Source of the DNA: DASZXJ01 sp035545895
Lineage (GTDB): Bacteria; Planctomycetota; Phycisphaerae; Tepidisphaerales; Tepidisphaeraceae
NCBI GenBank assembly: GCA_035545895.1
Contig: DASZXJ010000011.1
Coordinates: 1 to 64,000, forward strand
DNA length: 64,000 nt
Direction: 5' to 3'
Within the stretch, counting starts at the first letter, position 1, and every line of letters begins with the position of its first letter. Below the pieces are notes generated by a model, which ran no database searches, had not been told where the DNA came from, and saw only the letters and a list, made by a program, of their open reading frames with translations. Shown here piece by piece: positions 25,388-34,629 of the stretch. Position numbers and translations under genes: made by a program.

Positions 25388-25474
25388 AGAGCGGCAAAAT
25401 AGCGAAGAGGAAGCGCGGATGCAACAAATGCGAAAAAATAAAAAATGACTTAAAAAACATAGCCGCTGTGTGGT

Positions 25475-26224
25475 TCAATCCAAGCGGATTCGATCGCCGA
25501 CTTTGAGTTTGAGTTGTTTGGCGGCGTTTCCATCCCGTACAGCGATTTCGAGCAGCCCGCTGGACCCGATAAGCGCCAGCGGCACGCCGGGTGCGACATC
25601 GCCGTATGTTCGCTTTAATTTCCCGAGTTTTTTTCCGTGAACAAGCACGTTCTTAAACTTGATTTTGCCGAGCAAACCCTCGCCGATATTGGTCATCGCG
25701 TTGCCGAAATGATCGAAATAGATGATCTGGCCTTGCCGGGTTTTTGAAGGAGCAATGTCCAGCAGAATCGGTTTGACGTTATTGCGGGCGAGCGAGCCGA
25801 TTCTGGCATCAGACGCAATCTTGCCCGCGACCGGTCCCAAGACATCCCGGCCATGAAACGTGTTGCTGGCCTTCTTTGGCCGCCAGGTGAGTTCAAACGC
25901 TTTTGCACCCGATCGACTTCGCCAGGCCCAGGTGATCAGACCATTATCCGGGCAAACGACAAACTGCCGTTTGATCTTTACAACGATGATGCGCCGTTGG
26001 GTCCCAACTCCCGGATCGACCACCGCCAGATGCACCGTACCTGGCGGAAACCCATCGATTGCCCTCTCCAGCACGATCGAACCGCGAAGGATGTCGTGCC
26101 TTGGAATTTGATGTGTGACATCGATGAGCCGGGCATGCGGGCAGTTTTTCAAAACGGCTGCCTTCATGGCAGCCACGTAATGGTCCGATGCGCCAAAGTC
26201 GCTCGTCAACGTCACGATCGGCAT
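25475..26224 (-). CDS. SAM hydroxide adenosyltransferase (DUF62 family)
   Basis: Start at ATG 26224 (PIVTLTSDFG), the conserved N-terminus; an upstream ATG at 26236 is also in frame. About 249 residues. The family splits S-adenosylmethionine with water (hydroxide) to adenosine and methionine. Hallmarks: TLTSDFG, the Asp of LIDVTHQIP, HLAVVDPGVGTQRR, VCPDNGLITW, and FHGRDVLGPVAG. C-terminal beta domain ends GDRIRLD. Related enzymes halogenate SAM, but no fluorinase-type insertion is evident. Confidence 0.9.
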   Translation of the reverse strand: MPIVTLTSDFGASDHYVAAMKAAVLKNCPHARLIDVTHQIPRHDILRGSIVLERAIDGFPPGTVHLAVVDPGVGTQRRIIVVKIKRQFVVCPDNGLITWAWRSRSGAKAFELTWRPKKASNTFHGRDVLGPVAGKIASDARIGSLARNNVKPILLDIAPSKTRQGQIIYFDHFGNAMTNIGEGLLGKIKFKNVLVHGKKLGKLKRTYGDVAPGVPLALIGSSGLLEIAVRDGNAAKQLKLKVGDRIRLD

Positions 26225-26318
26225 CGCTCGGTGCATGAATCACAGGGTAGATGTTGGTTAATCGATGGTCAATTCATGACGCGACCAATGTCATTGGATG
26301 CGATACAATATAAAAAGT

Positions 26319-27014
26319 ATGAGCCGTATGAGCAGGCCGGTTTCTCAGGAAGTGATGATCCAGACGCAATTGATTCGCCGCGGGATACAGGACCCGCGCG
26401 TGATCGAAGCGTTGCGAGCCGTGCCGCGCGATCGATTCTTTCCCGAATCGATTCGCCACGAAGCCTATTCAGACCAAGCTGCGCCCATCGGACACGGCCA
26501 GACGATCAGCCAGCCTTATATTGTTGGCCTGATGACCAATGTGCTGGATGTTCAACCCAACCATAAAGTTCTGGAAATCGGTACGGGCAGCGGATATCAA
26601 ACCGCGATCCTCGCGAAACTGACTCGTTCGGTTTACACCGTCGAACGCGTCAAGCCGCTGCTTGACACCGCATGGGAACGTTTGATGGACCTTGGAATTC
26701 GTAATGTTCATTTCCGGCACGGCGATGGCACAACCGGCTGGCCGGAGGAAGCGCCCTTTGATCGAATGCTCATTGCCGCTGCCGCCCCGCAAATTCCGCA
26801 GCAGCTATTGCTATCGCAATTGGCCGATGGCGGGCAGGCGGTGCTGCCGGTTGGCCAGGACGATCAACAGGTACTGGTTCGAGTCGTCCGCCATGGCCAG
26901 GATTTACAATCGTTCGACGTCTGTCACTGCCGCTTCGTCCGATTGATTGGCCAGGAAGGCTGGCGGGAAGAGGACAAGGAAACAAGGGGACAAGGAGACC
27001 CGGGGACGAGGTGA
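26319..27014 (+). CDS. pcm: Protein-L-isoaspartate O-methyltransferase
   Basis: Start ATG 26319 (MSRMSRPVSQEV); ATG 26328 is an alternative. About 231 residues. Repairs isoaspartyl residues using SAM. Signatures: IEALRAVPRDRFFPE, GHGQTISQPYIVGLM, the SAM-binding motif VLEIGTGSGYQTAI, and GDGTTGWPEEAPFDR. The last 15 or so residues (EEDKETRGQGDPG) are unlike the family and come from an intergenic purine-rich repeat, so the natural stop has probably been lost or extended. Overlaps the open frame of recG by four bases. Confidence 0.92.
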   Translation: MSRMSRPVSQEVMIQTQLIRRGIQDPRVIEALRAVPRDRFFPESIRHEAYSDQAAPIGHGQTISQPYIVGLMTNVLDVQPNHKVLEIGTGSGYQTAILAKLTRSVYTVERVKPLLDTAWERLMDLGIRNVHFRHGDGTTGWPEEAPFDRMLIAAAAPQIPQQLLLSQLADGGQAVLPVGQDDQQVLVRVVRHGQDLQSFDVCHCRFVRLIGQEGWREEDKETRGQGDPGTR

Positions 27015-29110
27015 AAAATGGCGCACTGACATCCTCTTCCCCACTCCCCTACCCTTGTTCCCCACTCCTGAATCTAACGAACGTCGGCCCCGCCCGAGCG
27101 AAACACCTTCGCGCGCTCGGCCTGAATTCCCTCAACGATCTGCTCGAATATTTCCCGCGCGATTATCGTCACGAATTTGCCGAAGGCACGATTCGACAGC
27201 TTGTGGCTGATGAAATACAGACCGTGCGCGGCACAGTGGTCGCCGTTGATTATGTTGGAGCGCACCGCCGGCCTCGGTTTGAAGCGACGCTTGAGGATGA
27301 AGCGAACAAGCTTTCGCTCGTCTGGTTCAATGGCTCTTACTTACGCTCGCGAATTCATCCGGGGCTATTGCTGCGCGTGCGCGGCAAGGTGCGGTTCTTC
27401 CGTAACATTCCACAGATGGCCAATCCGAAATGGGAGGTGATCGAGGAAACGACCGAGACCGTGCAGGAGCCGACGTTTCGCCCGGTTTATAGCGCATCAG
27501 GACAGATCAGCAGCGACGCGATCGCCGGAATCATCCGCGACAATCTCGATGCGGCCGTCGAATCCATTGAAGAATGGTTTTCATCGGAGCATCTGCGCAA
27601 GCGCGATTTGCTTGGTCGCAGGGAGGCGTATCGCCTCATTCATTGCCCCGCCAATCTGGATGAAGCCGCCCGCGCTCGCCGGCGATTGGTCTACGATGAA
27701 TTGATGCTCCTGCAACTGGCGCTGGCCTTGAGCAAGCGTCAGCGCAGCGGACGATTCAGCGCTCCGGTCATGCGAATCGATAAGCTGCTCGATTCGCGAA
27801 TCCGAGCGCGTTTTCCGTTCGAAATGACGCTGCCTCAACACCGCTGCGTACATGAAATCGTCAACGACCTGCGCAGCGGCCGGCCGATGAACCGCCTGCT
27901 GCAAGGCGATGTCGGCAGCGGTAAAACCATTGTCGCGGTTTATGCCATGCTCGTCGCAGTCGCAAACAAGATGCAGGCGGCGGTCCTCGCGCCAACGGAA
28001 ATCCTGGCCGAGCAACACTATCTGACACTGAAAAACCTGCTGCGTGAATCAACGGTTTCCATCGAACTATTCACAAGCCGCACGAAAAAACAGGCACGCG
28101 GCAAACTCCTGAAGTCCCTCGACACCGGCCAGGTTCACCTGGCTGTGGGAACCCAGGCGCTCATCCAGGAAGACATTGAATTCGCCAACCTCGGCCTGGT
28201 CGTTGTTGACGAACAGCACAAGCTTGGTGTGGCCCAGCGCGCGGTTTTGAAGGCCAAGGGGTATTTGCCCCATTACCTTGTAATGACAGCCACACCGATT
28301 CCGCGAACGCTCGCACTGTCATACTTTGCCGATTTCGATTTGAGCGTGATCGACCAGCTTCCGCCCGGCCGAAAACCGATCCGCACCAAGTGGCTTCCCG
28401 CCACGCAAGCGGCCAGCGCGCACGAATTCATATGGGGCGAAGTCGGCAAGGGAAGACAAGCCTACGTCGTTTTGCCTCAGATCGATGATGATGGGATGGA
28501 CGAGGTCAAAAGCGTAAAAAAGGAATTCGACCGCTTATCGGCCGGGCCATTCAAAGGCCTGCGCCTGGGAATGATTCACGGGCAGATGACGACCGATGAA
28601 AAAAACAAGGTGATGAGCGATTTTCGTCACCATATGCTCGACGTGTTGGTGGCTACCACGGTGATCGAAGTCGGCATCGACGTACCCAACGCCACGGTCA
28701 TGCTGATCGAAAACGCCGACCGATTTGGATTATCTCAACTGCACCAGCTTCGCGGCCGAGTCGGACGCGGCGGGGAAATCTCGCACTGCCTGCTTGTCTG
28801 CGATGCCAACAGCGACAGCACCCGCGCCCGCATGAAAGCGATGGCCAGCACATCCGATGGTTTCCAAATCGCCGAGATGGACCTGAAACTTCGTGGCCCC
28901 GGCGAATTCTTCGGCCTCCGCCAGCACGGCTTGCCCCCTCTCAAGCTGGCCGACATCACCAAAGAATTGGAATTGTTGACCATCGCCAAGGAAGATGCGA
29001 TGGAACTTCTCGACCGTGATCCAAATCTGAGCGACAAACAGAATCATCACCTCCGCGAAGAACTCATGCGACGATTCGGACAGACACTGGCCCTTGCGCA
29101 GGTGGGATAA
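27011..29110 (+). CDS. recG: ATP-dependent DNA helicase RecG
   Basis: 699 residues, near normal length. Rescues stalled replication forks and processes branched DNA. Wedge domain in the first third (VRGTVVAVDYVGAHRRPRFE), Walker A GDVGSGKT, DEQH box VVDEQHKLGV, motif III TATPIPRTLAL, RecG motif FRHHMLDVLVATTVIEVGIDVPNA and QLHQLRGRVGRGG, then the C-terminal GPGEFFGLRQHG. The first 18 residues are serine/proline-rich and encoded by a pyrimidine-rich repeat, so the true start may be a later non-ATG codon around LNLTNVGPARA. Confidence 0.96.
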   Translation: MKNGALTSSSPLPYPCSPLLNLTNVGPARAKHLRALGLNSLNDLLEYFPRDYRHEFAEGTIRQLVADEIQTVRGTVVAVDYVGAHRRPRFEATLEDEANKLSLVWFNGSYLRSRIHPGLLLRVRGKVRFFRNIPQMANPKWEVIEETTETVQEPTFRPVYSASGQISSDAIAGIIRDNLDAAVESIEEWFSSEHLRKRDLLGRREAYRLIHCPANLDEAARARRRLVYDELMLLQLALALSKRQRSGRFSAPVMRIDKLLDSRIRARFPFEMTLPQHRCVHEIVNDLRSGRPMNRLLQGDVGSGKTIVAVYAMLVAVANKMQAAVLAPTEILAEQHYLTLKNLLRESTVSIELFTSRTKKQARGKLLKSLDTGQVHLAVGTQALIQEDIEFANLGLVVVDEQHKLGVAQRAVLKAKGYLPHYLVMTATPIPRTLALSYFADFDLSVIDQLPPGRKPIRTKWLPATQAASAHEFIWGEVGKGRQAYVVLPQIDDDGMDEVKSVKKEFDRLSAGPFKGLRLGMIHGQMTTDEKNKVMSDFRHHMLDVLVATTVIEVGIDVPNATVMLIENADRFGLSQLHQLRGRVGRGGEISHCLLVCDANSDSTRARMKAMASTSDGFQIAEMDLKLRGPGEFFGLRQHGLPPLKLADITKELELLTIAKEDAMELLDRDPNLSDKQNHHLREELMRRFGQTLALAQVG

Positions 29111-29410
29111 TACAAGTCTGCCTGACACGTACATCGACACTTCTCATCCAGTACAGGCCGAAAGAAAATATTTGAAGATTGCGCGCTGCGCGCGATTTTG
29201 GCGCAACCTGGGACCTATTTAGAGGAGGTCGCGTGAATTTGCGTTGGAAAGGAAGCCGCGAGAATGTCCAGCCATGTCCCAGGCCTATATGAAACAACGT
29301 GGGATTTTCATTCCACCATGTTCCGCTGTGTTCCCGGGCGTTCCACTACGTTCCAAACTTTGCAAATATGCAAAACGAACCCACGGCCGCCCAGATTAAC
29401 AAGCGAAGGT
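29111..29410. other. Intergenic region, convergent genes; small gene-5' remnant
   Basis: No complete gene. AGGAGG at 29223 precedes a GTG frame of 19 codons (29233-29292) beginning VNLRWKGSRENV. This recalls the N-terminus of YpfJ-type zinc metallopeptidases (MRWxGRRxSxNVEDRRG), so it may be a dead gene start. The rest contains repeated GTTCC units (29315-29360). Confidence in the remnant is low. Confidence 0.3.
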
Positions 29411-30322
29411 CTAAACGGCGGTCCACATATCACCAACCTGATGGGCCACGATTCGATCTCGATCCGCCCCGGCGATGCTCAGGAGGCGCTGCATCGGCTC
29501 AGCCATCGGCTCATGGCTCAGTCGAAACGTGCTGTGATGCATCGGAAGCAAGCGCTCGGCCTTGGCGTGGTGGGTCATTTGCCAGGTCTGTTCAGGGGTG
29601 GCATGGCCTTGAATCCACGGGTTGTAAGCTGCGATTCCCAGGATCGCCAGATCAACTTTTTCCAGGTGCTTGAAATGCTCGTGATACGCGCTGTCTCCGC
29701 CGTAAAGAACTCGATGAGTGGGCGATTCGATCAAATAGCCGTTGAACCCGCGATGTGTGTCGTGAAAGGTTCGCGCGCCCCAATGTTCGACGCGTTGCGC
29801 GGTGATACGAACCGACTCGATTTGTTTCGATTCGCCCCATTTCAGTTCGGAGACATTGGCAAAGCCAAGATCGTCGATCAAATCGCGCGTGCCAGCCGCG
29901 GTAATGATGGGAATGTTTTTCGACAATCGATGGAGCGTCGGGCGATCAAGATGATCGAAATGCGCGTGGGAAATCAAAATCAAATCAATCGGCGGAAGCT
30001 CACTAAGTTTCAAAGCCGGCGCAATGAATCGCCGAGGTCCCGCGCTCAATGGACCCAAGCCGATGCCCACGCGGCTCGACCAGACCGGATCTGTCAGAAT
30101 CGTCATGCCGCCAATGCGCAACAGCACGGTGGCATGGCCAATCCAAACGGCGGCAAGATCGTGATAGTTCCAGTTCGAAAGATCGGGTTTGCATCGCGCG
30201 CGAGGAGGCGGATTCAATTGATCGAAAAAGCGCAGACGCCCCCGGCTGCGCCCCAATCGATCCGCAAGGCGCAAAACCATAGGCCGCTTCTTCGCCCAGT
30301 CCGTGTACGCACGCCAGGTCAA
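29411..30322 (-). CDS. MBL-fold metal-dependent hydrolase (NAPE-PLD/UlaG-like)
   Basis: 303 residues. The metallo-beta-lactamase core is complete: HATVLLRIGGMTILTDPVW, the HxHxDH motif LISHAHFDHLD, then HWGARTFHDTH, YGGDSAYHEHF (metal-binding Asp) and a final MHHSTFRL. Lacks the lactamase or glyoxalase specifics; the layout with VLLRIGGMTILTDP fits the NAPE-PLD/UlaG branch, which hydrolyses phosphodiester or lactone bonds. Cytoplasmic. Thirty bases separate it from the EEP gene, so the two may be co-transcribed. Confidence 0.85.
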   Translation of the reverse strand: MTWRAYTDWAKKRPMVLRLADRLGRSRGRLRFFDQLNPPPRARCKPDLSNWNYHDLAAVWIGHATVLLRIGGMTILTDPVWSSRVGIGLGPLSAGPRRFIAPALKLSELPPIDLILISHAHFDHLDRPTLHRLSKNIPIITAAGTRDLIDDLGFANVSELKWGESKQIESVRITAQRVEHWGARTFHDTHRGFNGYLIESPTHRVLYGGDSAYHEHFKHLEKVDLAILGIAAYNPWIQGHATPEQTWQMTHHAKAERLLPMHHSTFRLSHEPMAEPMQRLLSIAGADRDRIVAHQVGDMWTAV

Positions 30323-30352
30323 ATCCCGTCGCTCCCGTCTGGCTTGGCAGGA

Positions 30353-31120
30353 TTAGTGAGAATCGATTTCCACGCCGGCCGGATAATGGTCGCTGGCATA
30401 GCGCGCCAATCGATCCTGCTCGATCCATCCGCTGCGAATCTTAGCAGGCTCAATGCCATAACTGAAAATATAATCCAGCCGTTGCCCCGGATATTGCGTG
30501 GTGAAACTCGCCGTCCTGGCTGCCAATTCCGGTTTATACGCAAAAAGCGTGTCGAGATAACCGGCATCGAGGATCGTTTGCACGACTTGCCGGGGAATTC
30601 CTGCTCCATTGTCTTGCCATGCTTTGCGGGTGACTGCGGTGCATTTTTCAGGATCGATCTGCTGATAAGGCGCGTTGCTGTTGAAGTCGCCCATCAAAAA
30701 GTGCGGACGATTGTCCTTGCGGTGCTCAGCAAATGTATCGAACACGATTTTGATCTGCTTCAAACGGATATCTTCATCCACCTGGTATGCTTTTGCACGG
30801 AGGTGAATCACACCAATGTCGAATTCTTTGCCGGCGGGGTCGATAACGGTGGCCTGGAGAAACGATTTAAGATCGAGTTTTCGCAGAGCCACGTGGTCGA
30901 TGGTTTCGCGAATGGTCCAGCGGCTGAAAAGGGCCGCCCCTTTGCCGCCGGTCGCGTGAATGAAATCCATTTTGAGGCGTTTCGCAATTCGCTGCACAAC
31001 GTCTGAATTTCCAGCTTCCACCAGCGCAATAACGTCCGCATTTTGAGCGAGGATCACCTCAGCCAGCGGATCGGCGCGTCCTTCGCCCCCCTCATAGATG
31101 TTATAGCTGATAAATCTCAT
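30353..31120 (-). CDS. Endonuclease/exonuclease/phosphatase (EEP) family hydrolase
   Basis: 255 residues. MRFISYNIYEGG gives the Asn of motif I, DVIALVEAG the metal-binding Glu, VIHLRAKA the His region, LMGDFNSN the GDFN motif, RLDYIFS the LDYI motif and YASDHYPAG the catalytic SDH. These are the full EEP signature of DNase I/Mg-dependent phosphodiesterases. No signal peptide. Substrate (DNA, sphingolipid or phosphoinositide) cannot be told from sequence. Confidence 0.85.
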   Translation of the reverse strand: MRFISYNIYEGGEGRADPLAEVILAQNADVIALVEAGNSDVVQRIAKRLKMDFIHATGGKGAALFSRWTIRETIDHVALRKLDLKSFLQATVIDPAGKEFDIGVIHLRAKAYQVDEDIRLKQIKIVFDTFAEHRKDNRPHFLMGDFNSNAPYQQIDPEKCTAVTRKAWQDNGAGIPRQVVQTILDAGYLDTLFAYKPELAARTASFTTQYPGQRLDYIFSYGIEPAKIRSGWIEQDRLARYASDHYPAGVEIDSH

Positions 31121-31259
31121 TCGGCAGGCCGGTTGATTCTTACAGGTTATCTAATGTGATGAGAACCCCAGGGTCAAATCCTCAGCTCGTTTGCCCGAGG
31201 CCAAAACCCATCGTACGTTTGCGTGGCGGAATCGCAACTCGTTGGGAACAGAGGAGTTT

Positions 31260-31706
31260 ATGTCCGGTAAACGCATCGGCGAATGTCTTAGCGGATTCGT
31301 GCCTCTTTCGGGTCACGACATCGAAGAGATCCTGTCGGAGCAAGGCGCCACCGGGCGCCGCTTTGGCGACATCGCGCTTCAACTGGGCCTGTGCACGCCT
31401 GAAGATGTCTGGCGCGCCTGGTGCAGCCAGCTTGCCGAAAAACCGCGACGCGTCGATCTCGATCACTTCGCCATCGATTCACAGGCCGTCGAGTACGTGC
31501 CTATGCAAGTCGCGCTCCGCTTCCACATCATGCCGCTTCGCGTGCTCGGCGATGAACTCGTCATCGCAATCGACGAGGCCGCCTACCCCGAAGCCGCCAG
31601 GGAAGTCATGGCCATTCTCGGACGCAAGGCGAAATTCGTGTTTTCGACACACGCGCAAATCGCCAAGGCGCTGCGATCGCACTACCGGCAATCAAACGCT
31701 GCCTGA
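31260..31706 (+). CDS. Stand-alone GspE/MshE N-terminal (MshEN) domain protein
   Basis: Start ATG 31260 with GAGGAG upstream; the open frame continues to 31191 without support. 148 residues. The repeat of ALQLGLCTPEDVWRAWCSQL and VDLDHFAIDSQAVEYVPMQVALRFHIMPLRV matches the MshEN/T2SSE N-terminal domain, which in MshE binds cyclic di-GMP. No ATPase domain follows. Likely a regulator or orphan domain; ligand-binding is by analogy only. Confidence 0.75.
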   Translation: MSGKRIGECLSGFVPLSGHDIEEILSEQGATGRRFGDIALQLGLCTPEDVWRAWCSQLAEKPRRVDLDHFAIDSQAVEYVPMQVALRFHIMPLRVLGDELVIAIDEAAYPEAAREVMAILGRKAKFVFSTHAQIAKALRSHYRQSNAA

Positions 31707-31737
31707 TTCTCCGGCCGTTGTCCAGCGAATCGCCCTG

Positions 31738-32460
31738 CTATTGCACGGGCACCGAATTCTGCTGCGGCGCGACATCCCGATTCACGTCCATCAGGGCGCG
31801 CGGCATCACCGTCGTGCGAATTCGGCTGGCGAGATTCGTCTGCTGAATGAAGATTTCCCGATTGACCGAATTGATTGCCCGGTCGTCCGCTCGATAGATG
31901 TCCCCGGTCAGCGTTCGCGCAATCGCGGATTCGACAAACTCGGGACGCGATATTTCCTGCCATTGGGCGCGAACGACGACCGTCACCCCGGCCGGCCCAT
32001 ACGTCAGCAATCCCCATCGATTGGGAAGATCAGTCTTTTGGATAATCCCGGATGGCGCCAGAATGTAATGGAGATTCGCCATCGGCTGGGCAAGACATGC
32101 GTCGAACTTGCCAAGTCCAACCGCCTGGCGAAGTTCCGCTTTGGGTTTTCGTCGCTTTTTCGCGCGAAGGTTTCGCTTGCGTTCGTTCAGGCAAAGCGTC
32201 ATTTGACCGTCATTGGTACAATCACGCAGGAAGTCGGCACGAGAGGCTTTTGCTTCGACGAAACAGACCTGCGGCAATGTCTGCGGCAGTTGCAGGTAAT
32301 TGTAATAGGGCCGGAAAACGCCCGTTCCGACCGAATCGATGATCCCCAGGGGCGGCAGCCTTACCTCGGCGGCGATGCAGCGATACCCCATCCGAAACAG
32401 CCAGCGGCAGGCTTCCTTTTTCAACGTCTTGTGAAGATCCGTTTCTCCGGGCATGAGCAC
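31738..32460 (-). CDS. PD-(D/E)xK-fold protein, MmcB-like
   Basis: 240 residues. Core: ETDLHKTLKKEACRWLF, IIDSVGTG with the first acidic residue, and CFVEAKASRADFLRD, giving ExK followed by the SRADFLRD pattern typical of the MmcB DNA-repair family. A lysine/arginine-rich tract (RNLRAKKRRKPKAELR, about 95-110) follows. The C-terminal half past about 160 is unassigned. Convergent with the MshEN gene. Nuclease activity is not established; the fold is inferred from the motif. Confidence 0.6.
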   Translation of the reverse strand: MLMPGETDLHKTLKKEACRWLFRMGYRCIAAEVRLPPLGIIDSVGTGVFRPYYNYLQLPQTLPQVCFVEAKASRADFLRDCTNDGQMTLCLNERKRNLRAKKRRKPKAELRQAVGLGKFDACLAQPMANLHYILAPSGIIQKTDLPNRWGLLTYGPAGVTVVVRAQWQEISRPEFVESAIARTLTGDIYRADDRAINSVNREIFIQQTNLASRIRTTVMPRALMDVNRDVAPQQNSVPVQ

Positions 32461-32511
32461 TCCATTGCTTGTGATTGGTCGAATTGCGACTGCTCCATCA
32501 ATCGCCGCGAT

Positions 32512-33480
32512 TCAATCACTTTGTTTTCTCTCCATCCACTTGCGCAATTCCGTTTCGTTCATTCGCATTTGAGCAATCGGCCCTTGCGTTTTTTCACGTC
32601 TAATCGCGATCAATTCCGCTACGATGCTGACCGCAATTTCCGGCACGGTGATTGCACCGATGTTGTAACCGATCGGCGCGTGCACGCGCATCAGTTTTTC
32701 AACCGATACTCCCTTGCTCGCCAAATCGTCGTAGATCAGCTTGATCTTGGCTTTGGAACCGATCAAGCCAATGTAACGGGCCGGGGAATCGATGACGGCC
32801 TGCAACGCCTGCCCGTCATGTCGATGACCTCGTGTGACGATTACGATATAGGTTCCGGCGTTGATTGGGAAGCGCTTCAGTTCCAATTCAATATCGCCGG
32901 TGATTCTCTGTCTGGCCGAGGGGAATCGATCTTTCGAGGCAAATTCCTCGCGGTCGTCGATCACTGTGACGTTAAAATCCAACTTGGCAGCCAGTTCCCC
33001 CAGCGCCTGCCCGACATGGCCGCCACCGGCAATGAGCAATGTCGGCGAAGGGCCAATTTCCTCGACATATTCTTTGGCAAGCCCCTTTTGCTCGTAAGGT
33101 TGCCGGAAAAGTACCGGAACCTGGTCGCTAATTGCGCGACGCAATTGATCGAATTTGCCGATCAGGTCGCGGTCGATGAATTGAACGTGAATGTCCATCA
33201 CCCCGCCGCAGATCAGGCCATCGTCCCAGCCGTAATCGTGGTCGAGATTGAATTCGAGCAATTGCGAGGTCCGCTTGGCAAGCAGATCGAGTGCTCGCTT
33301 GCGAACTTCGGCCTCAACACACCCGCCTCCCAGCGTGCCGATGGTCCGACCGTCCGCCAGCACAAGCATTTTCGCCCCTTTTCCCTGAGGCGTGCTGCCA
33401 TGGGTCGCAACGACGATGCACAGCACCACGGCCTCGCCGGCATTGCAACGCTGGACAATCTGGTCAAGAATCGCCTGCAT
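32512..33480 (-). CDS. XdhC/CoxI-family molybdoenzyme maturation protein
   Basis: Start ATG 33480 (MQAILDQIVQRC); a TTG at 33519 would overlap the divergent gene. 322 residues. N-terminal XdhC domain with HGSTPQGKGAKMLV and GGGCVEAEVRKRA, then a Rossmann domain (LIAGGGHVGQALGELAAKLDFNVTVIDDR) and IGLIGSKAKIKLIYDDL, the usual two halves. The family inserts sulfurated molybdenum cofactor into xanthine-dehydrogenase-type enzymes. No such enzyme is in the window. Divergent from the NIF3-like gene. Confidence 0.88.
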   Translation of the reverse strand: MQAILDQIVQRCNAGEAVVLCIVVATHGSTPQGKGAKMLVLADGRTIGTLGGGCVEAEVRKRALDLLAKRTSQLLEFNLDHDYGWDDGLICGGVMDIHVQFIDRDLIGKFDQLRRAISDQVPVLFRQPYEQKGLAKEYVEEIGPSPTLLIAGGGHVGQALGELAAKLDFNVTVIDDREEFASKDRFPSARQRITGDIELELKRFPINAGTYIVIVTRGHRHDGQALQAVIDSPARYIGLIGSKAKIKLIYDDLASKGVSVEKLMRVHAPIGYNIGAITVPEIAVSIVAELIAIRREKTQGPIAQMRMNETELRKWMERKQSD

Positions 33481-33519
33481 CGAACGGGCGATTTTCGCCC
33501 TCAGCACAGGCGAATGCAA

Positions 33520-34629
33520 ATGAAACTAACCCAAGTCATCCAAACCCTCGAAGAAATTGCACCGACCAGATATGCCGAGCCCTGGGACAACGTGGGACTG
33601 CTCGTCGGCGATCTTTCGAAAGATGTGTCCTCGATCATGTTGACGATCGACTACACGGCAGAGGTGGCCGAGGAAGCCAGGAGCGCCAACTGCGATCTCC
33701 TCATCGCGTATCACCCGCCGATCTGGGATGGACTCAAGAAAATCGACTCGACGAGCCTGATTTATGATGCGATTCGACGAAGCGTGGCGATCTATTCGCC
33801 GCATACTGCGCTGGATATCGCGCCCGGCGGGACCAACGACATGCTCGCAGACGCGATCGGTCTCATTCGGCCAAGCCCGCTTAAGCGGGCTTCTCCAGCG
33901 GTGACTCAATATAAACTCGTTACCTTCGTTCCCGAAGATCACGTTGAAAAAGTCGCCAGCGCTCTTTTTAACGCGGGCGCCGGCAAGATCGGCGACTATT
34001 CCTCGTGCAGCTTTCGCATCAAAGGCACGGGCACATTCTTCGGAGGAGAAGGCGCGAATCCATCCGCCGGAAGCAAGGGCAAGCTTGAGCAGGTTCAGGA
34101 GATTCGAATTGAAACGGTCCTGCCGGTGTCCGCGATCGATTCGGTCATCCAGGCGCTAAAGCAATCGCATCCATATGAAGAACCGGCGTTTGATCTAAAT
34201 ATGCTCGCTGCCCACCCGACAGGTCTGGGAATGGGACGAATCGGCGAAATGCCATTCACTCCAATGGCAAATATATTAGATTCAATCAAGAGAGCGTTGG
34301 AGATCAAGCATCTGCTGGTTGCCGGACCGGCCACGGGTAACATCACGAAGGCGGCTGTTTGCGCTGGCGCCTGCGGCAAACTGCTGGACGATGCAATTGC
34401 ACAAAAGGCGCAGCTTTATCTTACTGGCGAGATGCGGCATCACGATGCGCTGCGCGCCGCGAGCCTTGGCATGACCGTGGTCTGCGTGCTTCATTCAAAC
34501 AGCGAGCGCGCGGTGCTCAAGCGGCTGTCGGCGGAGTTGTCGAAACGTCTGGCAGCGGCTGAACCGGCGGCTCCGCTGCCGGCAATTCATCTGAGCCGGA
34601 AGGATCGGGATCCTTTTTCTGTTCTATAG
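33520..34629 (+). CDS. NIF3-like dinuclear metal-centre protein
   Basis: Start ATG 33520 (MKLTQVIQTLEEIAP), with AGG nine bases upstream; ATG 33514 is in frame but too close to it. About 369 residues, the long form with a central PII-like insert. Metal ligands: AYHPPIWDGL, YSPHTALDIAPGG and GEMRHHDALRA. The insert (about 130-235) has YKLVTFVPEDHVEKVASALF and YEEPAFDL. Its last 113 bases overlap the 3' end of the convergent CHAD gene. Proposed GTP cyclohydrolase-like activity in the family is uncertain. Confidence 0.9.
   Translation: MKLTQVIQTLEEIAPTRYAEPWDNVGLLVGDLSKDVSSIMLTIDYTAEVAEEARSANCDLLIAYHPPIWDGLKKIDSTSLIYDAIRRSVAIYSPHTALDIAPGGTNDMLADAIGLIRPSPLKRASPAVTQYKLVTFVPEDHVEKVASALFNAGAGKIGDYSSCSFRIKGTGTFFGGEGANPSAGSKGKLEQVQEIRIETVLPVSAIDSVIQALKQSHPYEEPAFDLNMLAAHPTGLGMGRIGEMPFTPMANILDSIKRALEIKHLLVAGPATGNITKAAVCAGACGKLLDDAIAQKAQLYLTGEMRHHDALRAASLGMTVVCVLHSNSERAVLKRLSAELSKRLAAAEPAAPLPAIHLSRKDRDPFSVL

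Noticed and set aside
29264..31006. 580-codon plus-strand ORF
   Set aside because: It is antisense to the MBL-fold and EEP genes, which have full family motifs; the plus frame has none and is rich in Arg/Ser as shadow frames are.
31156..33513. Upstream part of a 1157-codon plus-strand ORF
   Set aside because: Only the last third (from 33520) is the NIF3-like gene; the rest is antisense to MmcB-like and XdhC genes.
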